Assembly: GCF_014805685.1 (NCBI RefSeq)
Contig: NC_060892.1
Coordinates: 24,292,560-24,356,559 of the forward strand
Direction: 5' to 3'
Length of the DNA: 64,000 nt
DNA from: Silurus meridionalis
Lineage: Eukaryota; Chordata; Actinopteri; Siluriformes; Siluridae
Shown: one piece after another, positions 49,345 through 59,700 of the stretch
Layout of the letters: the number at the start of each line of letters is the position of its first letter
Position numbering within the stretch: the stretch's first letter is position 1
Program-made: the position numbers and the translations under genes
Notes under the pieces: model-generated
What the model was told of the DNA's origin: nothing
Database searches by the model: none
Seen by the model: only the letters and a program-made list of their open reading frames with translations

Positions 49345-50280
49345 TGGTGTCCGCTTAACCCCAAATAATCAATCCATCACCAAGAAAATGTCAGCAGAGT
49401 CCATCCTGCGGTTAGCATTGTTTAGCTAGCAGTGTTGCTAGCTGCTTTTCTTAGATATACAGTAAATGGATATTAAAGACAATTCCAAATTATTCCATAA
49501 ACTGCATGAATCCCAGTGTGAGTTTGGTTTTTGCAGAAAAACGCAAACCCTGATTATATTATTATATTATTAAATCGTAAAAAGAGAAATTGACTTATTT
49601 TTTAACCGAATTGTTGTTGTTTTAGGATTGTACCATAAACAGAGGTGTTTACAGTAGAATTCTCAGAAGCGCACTGCATATGGGGGATGTCTAAGTTTTG
49701 GCACAGGTGTGAATGTTAAAAAAAAATCTTGAATTGACGTTTAAATGCGAGTAAAAACTGTACTGCTGTTGTGATTGTAATTTGTACGATAAATGAAACA
49801 CAAGTTCAAGAGGTGCCTTCTATCGTTAAAATCCCATTCGATGCACGTTACAGATACTTCCTATGCTGTATCAAGTCAACATGTTTCACTCTCACCAGAT
49901 TTTACAGACTGTATGTTGCATTTGTGGTGAAACAAAGATTACATTTTATACCAGAGGAACAATCAAAACCAGGAGTGATTCTCCTCTTCAGTAGGAAGTT
50001 CAGTCTCACTAAAGTACAGGTTTGCACTATAAGTGATTTGTATGGGTTTTTGTTGGAAAGGTGCACCATGGGAACGTATTACAAGCTTTTGCGGTGACTT
50101 GATCTGACACAGGATCCGTAATCCCCGCTAAGAAGGAAATCACGCCGGTGGTCAATAAGTCTAAAGGAAGGCTAGGAATGCGTTTGTGGTTCAGGATCAG
50201 CGTGAGTGCAGGGCCAGTGTGGTTTCTTGCTGGAACTATTGGTCCTGCTTTCCTGGATCTACAGACAGGTGTAGAACAAC
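49345..50280. other. Intergenic stretch, no gene recognised
   Basis: The plus-strand frame 49771-50097 (108 codons) has no known motif. Nothing else is recognised. Confidence 0.35.
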
Positions 50281-50284
50281 TAGT

Positions 50285-50460
50285 ATTGGAAATGGTAGCT
50301 CTGTGGTTAAGACTGTGTTCTTCTGATCAGATGGTTGCGAGCTTAAATCCCAGCACCCTCAAGTTTGACCCTTCAGCAAAGCCTGTAACCTTTTAACAAC
50401 TTAAGTTGTGTAAATAACATAATTGCAATGTGCTTTGGATAAATGCTATGAATCTAAGCA
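50285..50460 (+). repeat. tRNA-type SINE
   Basis: GTAGCTCTGTGGTTAAGACT (A-box region), GTTGCGAGCTTAAATCCCAG (B-box region), then a body with TTCAGCAAAGCCTGTAACC and the tail GCTTTGGATAAATGCTATGA. Confidence 0.65.
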
Positions 50461-50464
50461 ACGG

Positions 50465-52005
50465 TTATGTATGCAGCGTTGCCTTTTCTCATTATGTCAT
50501 AATTTAGGGTTTAGTGAGGTAAATACATGGTGTCAAAACACGTTTTTTTGCATTTTTCCTAAAGTCTTCTGTAGATAGGAAACCCGAAAAAATGCCTGTG
50601 AGTTTATTTCACACTCACTGTAAGAGTTAACGTTGTACGGAGGAGTCCGTACGGTGTTAACGGATCTTCTCTTAACACACCATTGGCAACACAAAGCTGT
50701 CCAATAGTTCTTTTATCCATATTTCCTATTTCCAAAACCACATAAAAACAAATGCAGCTGGTTATTTTTGGCTCCGTTTAGCCCACAGGCTGTTATCCGA
50801 ATTCCATATCTTAAGCTTTTTGTAAATGTACCCATGTTTTTCAAAAAGGTAATCGTGCACACGCATCACAAACAAGAGCAACAAACAGATTTGCATGACG
50901 ATTCATCATTGTAGCGGTGATAAACTGATCAAACTAGGAGCACATCTGTTCACGATTAGAAGGAGACGGCTAAAAAAGCGGCCGGATGCATCGCCTTTGT
51001 GTTACGTATTAAAGTAAGCATCGTGGTAAGATCAGGTTATCTACCATAGCCTGATTCGAAAAGATTTGCAAAATAACTTGTTTTAATGTCACGTCTCACA
51101 TTTGCACACTTCTAAGGGCTTGTGGAGAAAGAAAAGGGCACTGCAGTACATCCCTTGAAGGCACAACAGAACTTCCCACAATAAAATTTAATCAAGCTTG
51201 ACATATACACCAGTCACAGAGAACATTCTGCTCAGGATGTTCCCAACACTACTAACTCTTGTCTCCAGCTGTCACCAGATCATTAGTATGCAAACTAAAT
51301 AATTACAATACGTTGAAATGTTCTCTTCATCGCACAAAAACGACCTGAAATGATGAGGCAATACAGGTTAATGCTCCATTACAGAAATAGAGAATGAAGT
51401 GTATCTGTAGAAGATCCCACACCTTAAATCTCTTTTTTTTCTTAATCATTTCAGCCCGTCGTTAATGGATCCTTGGACTTTCCGACTGGAAGACCTTTGT
51501 CAGGATTATCAGCACCTCTAACACCACCACACACCAAACACCAGCGCTCTCTCTTCCAGGTCTGTATGCTCAGTCCAATAAAAACTCCCTTCACTTGACA
51601 AGACTTGACTGATATCCAACTCTTTCATCTCCTTAACGCCTGCTCTACAGCTTTTTTTCCCTTCAAAAAACAAAAGATGTTAGTCTTGGCCTCACTATAA
51701 TGCTAAATTGTTTGCTAAAACCTTAGTTCTCTTCCTTCCTTCAAAACATCTATTTAAACAAAATGATTACCAGGTGCAAGGTGCTCAGATGCTGGTCTAG
51801 AGCCTTCGAAACCCCCCGTTTCGAACGTGATGGTGTAACAGGAAACGATCCAAAAACCGTGCCTACGCTCCCCTGTCCCTTTTACGATGGTTCGGTTTAA
51901 ACAGTATCATGTGTCAAGCACATGGTTGAGCCGCATGCCTTTGATGGTTTACCTTCAGCCCTGACACCCGTAGTCTGACTTGTGTTTTGTATTTTCTGTC
52001 TCTAT
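50465..52005. other. Intergenic stretch, nothing recognised
   Basis: No open frame above 60 codons with any recognisable motif and no named repeat are seen. Confidence 0.35.
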
Positions 52006-52011
52006 CTCTAT

Positions 52012-52200
52012 TCATCCCAAAGGTGTTCAATAGGGTTGAGGTCAGAGCTCTAGAGGAGGCCATTTATGATCTCCAATCCAAAGCATTGCTTCATGGAGCT
52101 TCTCTCGTTGGCGTTGTGCACATGTTGGAGCAGGTGATGTGTTTTTAATTTGATGGTCACAGTTTTGGGAAGAACCATATTATGTGGTGTATTCATGCAT
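52012..52200 (-). mobile_element. Tc1-derived miniature element, copy 13 (fragment)
   Basis: CATCCCAAAGGTGTTCAATA, then GGGTTGAGGTCAGAGCTCTA, then GTGCACATGTTGGAGCAGG. The minus-strand reading is the family's central coding-derived block. Confidence 0.65.
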
Positions 52201-52209
52201 TTCATGTAG

Positions 52210-52400
52210 GGAGGTGGACGATTAGTGGTTACGGCATTGGCCTTTGGATCCAAAGGTCATGAGTTCAAATTCGAGTTACACCGAGCTGCCACTTGTGGGT
52301 CCCTAAACAAGGCCCTTAACCCCATAGCTGCTCAGATGTATGAATGAGATGAGAAGTCCCTCTGGCTGAGAGCTTCTGCCAAATGGCGTGATGTTTTTCG
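52210..52400 (+). repeat. tRNA-type SINE, best-preserved copy
   Basis: GATTAGTGGTTACGGCATTG and GGTCATGAGTTCAAATTCGA give clear A- and B-box regions. The body (CGAGCTGCCACTTGTGGGTC, ACAAGGCCCTTAACCCC) and tail (CTTCTGCCAAATGGCGTGAT) follow in the usual order. Confidence 0.7.
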
Positions 52401-52773
52401 TCTGCACCATTCACGAGCAAAGCAGTCAGATGTTCTATGGCATAAAGCACTGATTTGGTTTTGATACAGTAACCTGTTTTAGTTATTGAGGTGTACAAGA
52501 AGAGTTTGGTGGCCCAGATGGACACTAACCATCTCATAGGTATGGCAAGGCCTTTAATGGATAACTCAAGGATAAGGAGAACTTGATTTCCAGACCAACC
52601 CCTGTCCCGCCATCTCAAGCTCTATTCTTCTCTTAATGAAATGAGTAGGGAATGTAAAATGGGAGAAGAAAATGGGCTCAGCTATGTGGACTCACAGCTC
52701 CCCCGTGTGTGCACAAAGTTCTCCACCGGTCTTCAGAAGGAAGGAGGGTGTTTCAAGGAGGAGGAACACATGA

Positions 52774-52797
52774 AACACACACACACACACACACACA
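52774..52797. repeat. (CA)n microsatellite
   Basis: A short uninterrupted CA run in intergenic DNA. Confidence 0.9.
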
Positions 52798-53043
52798 GGG
52801 TAAGTTCTCTTGCCTTCTGCTGAGTCTCTGCCCTTTTCCAGCTTCACTTTTTGTCGGGATGTACTCTAGATAGACTGTATGTTCTAATTATTCCCGGATA
52901 TCCTGAAGGATTTCTGATCCGGCTCTGAGTGAAGTGAGGTGAGTTGAGTGTCAACTTTTTTGAAAAACTACCTTCTCCTTGAGGTTCTCACAGCCAAGTT
53001 GATGGAGAAAAGATTCTTATTAGAACCATAGGGTCTGTGTTGC

Positions 53044-53048
<5 letters not shown>

Positions 53049-53081
<33 letters not shown>
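53049..53081. repeat. (GT)n microsatellite
   Basis: A GT run of about 33 bases, 250 bases after the CA run, so the two are in inverted sense. Confidence 0.9.
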
Positions 53082-53084
<3 letters not shown>

Positions 53085-53714
53085 TTGTTGGAAAAATATT
53101 AAGCTGTGCTTCATAAGTGTGCAAACCTCTGAGCATGCAACTAAATATGTAAAACAATATTGTTTATTATTGTGCACTGGATTGTAGCAGCAAAATTTGA
53201 AGATTTGGTCCTTCGCTTGGTCGAGATGAAGATAAATCAAATATTGTGCAAATTACCAAATCAAAAGCTCTGTGTGAATTATAGAATGTATGCTCATACA
53301 TCCAAACAGGAGATCATGTACAGTACATCAGTAAGTCAGTCTGTATAGGCGAGGAATGCTTTCCCTTTTTTTTTTTCCCAGATGAAATAGTGGATGTTTG
53401 ACAGTTAAAGTTCATCCTTGACACCAGCACATGACCATGTATTCCGTTTCGCACCAGTGCAGTTTTAGGCCCAATCTGAACTTCAGGCTATAAATCTTAA
53501 AACTATTTAAACATTAAATTTTTTTTGTATTGTTTTGTAAGATTCATTGTATATATTTCGAGTGAATCCTGGACAGCATCCTACATCGAAGAACACAGAT
53601 TTATTGGCGGTTGGTGGGGATAAAGTGCTGTATAATCAGCATTTTTTTTAACGGTAACATTATAAACATTTCCCTGATCCTTTTTAAAACAAGAAAGTGA
53701 CTTGTGATTGCTGG

Positions 53715-53965
53715 CAGCTGCAACTGAGATCCAAAGCTCAAAGACCCAACTATTGCATTTTGGTAGTGGGGGATTTGAACACACAACCTTCAGGGCCTTG
53801 TTGTAACTTTACCCACTGAGCCGCTGTAATTAGCTTTAATAAAGTGAGTAAATTCAGTGGTTGATGTAATTGTGGTTAAGGTATTGAGTTACAGATCAAG
53901 CAGACGTGTATTCAAATCGCAGCATATCCTTTCACTTTACATCAGTTTAAGCTTTATTTTTAAGG
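53715..53965. repeat. Two SINE fragments, minus then plus
   Basis: The left part (53715-53830) reads GGGGGATTTGAACACACAAC and ACCCACTGAGCCGCTGTAAT, the complement of a tRNA-like head. The right part (53855-53965) reads ATTGTGGTTAAGGTATTGAG and GTGTATTCAAATCGCAGC, a plus-sense head. Confidence 0.55.
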
Positions 53966-54029
53966 GGTTTTATGCTCTGTAAAAGATTACAGTACTAAAC
54001 TGTAAATATACTGGATAAGATGTGTTTTT

Positions 54030-54416
54030 TGAACCTCCACTCTTCTGGGAATGAAATTTGTGTGCTGATAAAGATTTCTGCTCATTCAGCCACAAGGATT
54101 TAATTTTGATCAGATACTAATGTGGGAGGAATAAACAGGCCTGGAGTGCAATCAGCATTCCAATTCATCCCAAAGGTGTCAGAGATCAAAGCTCTATAGC
54201 AGGCCACTCAAGATCTTCAACCTCAGCACATTAAAGCATATCTTTGTGCACAGGAGCATTGTCGTGTTGGAACTGGTTCGGGTCTCCAAGTGAAGATGAT
54301 CTATGCTACCGCATTTATAGACATCCTTTACAATTGTGTGCTTCCAAGTTTGTGGTAACAGCTTAAGGAAGATTGACATATGGCTGGAAAATTCAGGTGC
54401 TTTTGTCCATATAGTG
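54030..54416 (-). mobile_element. Tc1-derived miniature element, copy 14
   Basis: This is a long minus-orientation copy ending in GCTTTTGTCCATATAGTG. It keeps AACCTCCACTCTTCTGGGAA, TAGCAGGCCACTCAAGATC and GTTGGAACTGGTTCGGGTC in the expected order. Confidence 0.75.
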
Positions 54417-54489
54417 TACATGAAAGAATGCTGTATACACCCCATGTAGGAAAGTGTATGCTGATACATCAGCAAATTTATTTAAAAGT

Positions 54490-56140
54490 AAGGGTCTGCC
54501 ATGACATGAAACCCTTCCCCAGGGGGCCTTCCCCAGGGGCCCAATGAAACATTCAAACAGATCAGTTACTATCTATTGACACTGACTTGCATAAAGCACT
54601 TGAGACCCATCAGTGGACACACAACTGGCCTGTCTGATAAGATCTTAGATACCAGTAATACATGTAACCCACCAACGTGTCCATTTGTAATAGTGTCTGC
54701 TGCGTGTCCAGTCTGATGACCGCTTTCTTTTTATTGCCCATTAATATTCTAATGTATTGGAATTTTATATATGGGGTGTCTTCATGACCATCAGTGGTCA
54801 CTGACATCTGGTCAGTGAATTGGTCTTATAGCAATGATCTTATACCCCATCCTCAACTGTCCTGTATTTATCAGTCATGCCATCTGTAGCCACAGAATTT
54901 AGTTTCGTCATCTTCAATATGCTAAAGTTCCCGCAGGTAAAGCTTTGAGATGCTTTTCTGCTCACCACAGCTGTCAACAGTGATTGAGTTACCATAGACA
55001 CTGCTCAACAAGGCATTTCTGTTCAGAAAACTGCTGAGCTCTGGATTTTTGGATTTTGATTTGCACGTTACCATGACCTGTGCATGTTAAAAGGTTCTGT
55101 GATGGAATCACATATCCACATTATTCATATTCAAGGATTTGTGATGTCCGATCCTTATAACATATAGTATATTAGCCATCATATGCTAATTCACCCTTTT
55201 GAACTGTCAAAAATAAAATAATTTGCAGTTTGACAGATGACACCTTGTGGTTAAAATGGGAACTACAACAAGTGCTAACAGGACGTACATGCTGCAGATG
55301 TATTTTTTTTTTTTTTTTTCAAAATGAACACTGCTTTTATCATTTATTATTGATTATATAAATGTGCAAATGTGATAGAATGGATATGGAAATGGAGATT
55401 TCTTTACAAGTGGTGCTTAATGAACAGTGCAGCATCAGATGTGTGTCAGAGATGTTCATGTCTGACTAAAGGAAATGTGCATCCAAGCCGTTTGTCTTTG
55501 TCAGCTCAGAAATGAGTGTGTCCAGATCTAAAAGGATTGTATTGAAGCCAGGGCTCTATTCTGCAAACTAGACCTTCAGATATATTCCAAGTATGTGACA
55601 CATGTTCCGGGTGCACATCATCAACTGAAGTCTTGGTTCTGGAGGTGAAGCTCAAAAGGTCAGGGAAATTTTTTAAAGAATGCGCCTCTTTGCATCACGA
55701 GGGATTTTAGAGCTGCTGGTGTTTAATCATTTAGGTCACTCAGGCTCCCAAAAAACTCGGATAAATTCAATTTAATTCTATTTCACTTGTAATAATGGAC
55801 AATGTAGTTTTACACTAAACTGGCCATGCTGTAGGACAGGTTGATATATGGTTTCTTGCTACACATGGATAATGGAGAGCGTTATACTCCAAGTGTGTTA
55901 CGCTGCCCCCTGACGTTGTATGAGCAGCAGATCGGAAAAAAAAATGAGGCAGCTGGCTAAATGTGTCTCAGGAAAAGCACCTTCACCCTCCCTGATTGGT
56001 AGCTGTCGCAGGTTAAGGGAGATCTGAAAGGAGGAAATTGGGGAAAATTCCACAAAAACGAAGTGGCCACACGGATGAACTCCAGTGCGGTCAGTAGACA
56101 TGAGGAATAATCAAACTGATTTGAGGACCGATGATGATAA
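54490..56140. other. Spacer upstream of col6a2; may hold its noncoding first exon
   Basis: No coding sequence is recognised. The ATG exon of col6a2 is preceded by a splice acceptor, so a noncoding first exon and promoter should lie upstream. The 55900-56100 stretch is less A/T-rich and contains CCCTGATTGG, an inverted CCAAT box. This is a candidate only. The last part of the spacer is repeat (56150-56520). Confidence 0.3.
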
Positions 56141-56149
56141 AGATGATTA

Positions 56150-56520
56150 TGACTTTATTTGTTGCAGAGACGGTTAAAGTCTTGTTTTTATAAACAGTGG
56201 CTTTGACAAAAAAGACAGGATGTGGAGCTGGAGGTAGCAGAGCTGAAGATGCTGATTTGACAAGGTGAGGGAGGCGAGATTGAGATGGTTTAGACATGTG
56301 CAGAAGAGGGACATGGGGTATATCAGTAGGAGAATGCTGAGGATGGAGCCACCAGGAAGGAGGACAAGAGGAAGACCAAGGAGGAGGTTTATGGATGTGG
56401 TGAGGGAAGACATGCAGGTAGTTGGTTTGAAAGAGGCAGATGTAGAGGACAGGGTGGTATGGAGACGGATGATCTGCTGTGGCGCCCCCTAATGGGAGCA
56501 GCCTGAAGAAGAAGAAAGCC
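56150..56520 (+). mobile_element. RTE-like LINE 3' end
   Basis: The plus frame 56265-56492 encodes MREARLRWFRHVQKRDMGYI, then RRMLRMEPPGRRTRGRPRRR, then FMDVVREDMQVVGLKEADV and WRRMICCGAP. This is the characteristic ORF2 C-terminus of RTE-type LINEs in fish. It is followed by the tail GGCGCCCCCTAATGGGAGCA and GAAGAAGAA. The upstream reverse transcriptase is absent, as in most 5'-truncated copies. Confidence 0.75.
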
Positions 56521-56701
56521 AAGAGAGCCAAGGCATTGTTCAAGGGCCCAACAGTATCAGATTGACAGTGCTGAACTGTGACCAGGAGGAAAGAACTAGT
56601 GAACCTCTAATGAACTTAATCTTAAATAATCATTTTATCATTCACTAGATTACTTTTTAACATGTTCATGATGATGTCACTAATGATATATTTTCATTCA
56701 G

Positions 56702-59700
56702 AAATTTTTGGAAGAGGAGGATGATGCTGTTCAAAGCGATCATCCTGTGCTTACTGCACATGGCATCATTTGGCCAGGCGCTGGACTGTCATAGTGAGTT
56801 CTACCCACTCGAATGTATCTGCTGTTTATTTGTGCATTGTTACAGTGTGTGTATCAATACCAATATAGTGTTATTTAATAACTATTGTATTTACTTCGAT
56901 TTTATTACTTCTCCTTTTTCTTAACACACTGTTTCTACAATAATAAGTTTCTCTATTCTATTCTCCAGAAATAGAAGAATGCCCAATAGACTTGTACTTC
57001 GTTATCGATACATCCGAGACCATTGCCCTGCAGGAGCCACCCCCAGGCAGCTTGGTTGACAGCATCACAAATTTCACTCGGTTATTTGTCGAAAAGCTGG
57101 AAGACCATGAGTACAAGGGCAAGGTGAAGATCAGCTGGACTGTCGGTGGACTCCACTTCTCCATGAACCAGTCGATCATTAGCGAACTTACCACCAAGGA
57201 TCACTTCATTTCCGAATTAAAGAAGGTCCGCTACTTAGGCAAGGGCACCTTCATTGACTGTGCCATCAAGAGAATGTCTGAGGAGATCATGATCAAACCT
57301 TTAGGTGCGACCATACACAACAAGACGCAACGCTTTGCGGTCGTCATCACCGACGGTCACGTGACCGGGAGCCCCTGCGATGGCATCAAAATGGCATCAG
57401 AGCAGGCTCGGGAAAAGGGCATCAAGTTATTCTCCATAGCATCCTCTAACAACCTGGATGAAATCGGCCTTCAAGAAATCGCTAATTCTCCTGCTGGGGT
57501 TTACCGCGACAAATTCATGGCTGTCGATCTCTCCAGAGGACGACCTGAGATTTTGACCAAGCACATTGACCGCATTTTAAACACCATGGTATGGTTTTGC
57601 GCTATACGTTGGCTTCGTATACGCTTCGTTTGAACTCTATAGCATGTATTGTGTGAGGGACTTGTTTCATTTTGCCTTCTTTTTTTTTTCCAGCTGCACC
57701 TGGCTTATCAAGAGGTAAGACCTTGATGCAACACAACAAAACCATCACATGCTCTCTAAAAGTAATGGATATTTATACTAGTGCCTACATATTCAATACC
57801 CTGTTTTGTCTGTAATTTTGTCTTTTCTTTTCTAAACAGTGCTACAGTGTAAAATGCCTTCAAACACAAGGACAACGTGGTCCAGATGGTCCCAGTGGAC
57901 AGAAAGTGAGTTGGGATTAGATCATATTCCCAAAATTCACCTGTCAGTATAAAAGCTGGTATGTATTTTTCTTTTTTTTAATGTTGCTCCAACTCATATT
58001 TTTATTGTTCATTACAGGGAGCCAAAGGAGACAGTGGTCCTACAGGTCCTAAAGGTCTCAAAGGACAACCTGTAAGTACAAACTATTGATGGCGTCCTGG
58101 AAAGGTTTAAACGTGGTCTCGAGTCTTTGATCGTGAACTTGCGTTAGCATAATGATAGCTCTTTCAACACTTGACATTATCCCAAAGCAGCTTTAGAGAA
58201 GCAAATAGATTACAAATGTAAATATTGTGGCAAGGAAAAATTAACCTGAGATGCTACAAGAAAGAAACCTTCAGAGCAGCCAGACTCGAAAGTGAACCCG
58301 TCCTCATCATCCATTTATTATACTTCTATCATTGTTGAGGTTATTAACTGTTCACTGATTGGCACTCGAAAGGAAAACTATTCATGGCTATTGCAAGCCA
58401 CTGTTATTGAATACATTTTAAATCAAAGCTCATGGTTCTTGAGTTGAACCTTTCACAGTAACTTTCCATTCTCGGTAGCAGGACGTGGTCCGCGATTGAA
58501 GCCTCAAGCCAGAAGTTTTCTTTCTAAATAACACTTACAGAATTTGGACGTACGCTTCAGCTCATTGTCTGGTTGTACTGTAAACACGGTTATAACGAGC
58601 CGGCAGTCCAGACGGAATTGCACGGCGCGAGTTAAGGTATGGAATGGTAGCCATGTTGCTTCAGTATTCCGTTCACCCGGAATAAATCTCCAACCTTCAC
58701 TGCTCGAAACGACCCCAAGACGCTGGAATTTTAATCGAAAGGTTGTTAAAACCCCAGCGTCATCAAGCGGTCACTACTTTGCCTCTCTAGATACGGGTTT
58801 CTGCTTAATACAGTAAATGTAAATGACCAGAATTGTATTTTGTGTTTACTAACAGGGTGATCCTGGTATTGAAGGTCCTATTGGTTTCCCTGGACCCAAA
58901 GCAAGTATTTCTTTATTATCCGTTCAGTTTCTCAATTTACAGATTTTTCGATTTGACCGATATGTGACTGACATCTGTTTTTCTGTATTTACCTTTTATT
59001 ATTTTAGGGAGAACGTGGTCCCAAAGGGGAAAGGGTAAGATTTGTGTATGGGGTATCACAAACAACTCAACATTTATACAATATATATGCAAATATTAAT
59101 TTATTTTTTAACCATAGGGAGAAATTGGCTCACAAGGAAGGAGGGTAAGGACATACATCATTCTGTCTTTTGTAACTCATATTTAATACAGATTAAGAAT
59201 TTGAAAGTGTTCTGGCTCTAAGTATTATTTGATCTGTCCTATTTCAGGGAGTTCCAGGGTTTCCAGGACGCAATGGTACTGACGGGCATAAGGTGGGAGC
59301 GGTAGACTGAAACGGATAAACGTTAAGTCTAATTGAGGAATTAATTGAAAAAAATAATCTTTTTTTTTTCTTTTCAGGGCAAAATTGGCCGTATTGGGGC
59401 TCCTGGCTGTAAAGGTGAACCGGGTGACAAAGTACGTGTGTGATGTTTAGCATTAGTTAAATAAGAACTGAAGAGACAGTGTTTTGAAAGTGTGTTGATT
59501 TTACTCTATTAACAGGGTCCTGATGGATATCCTGGAGATGTAGGAGATAGTGGCCCAAAAGGAACTGATGGAGAGAAGGTGTTTAATTCGTTTGACAGAA
59601 AAATTTGAACATCATTTTGTTCTTTTATTGAGCAGTGATCTAAAATCAGATTTGCTTCTAGGGAGATCCTGGTAGACCTGGGAGAGCAGGACCGTCGGGC

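Noticed and set aside
56091..56543. 150-codon minus-strand frame rich in Pro and His
   Set aside because: It is the antisense shadow of the RTE-like ORF2 C-terminus on the plus strand.
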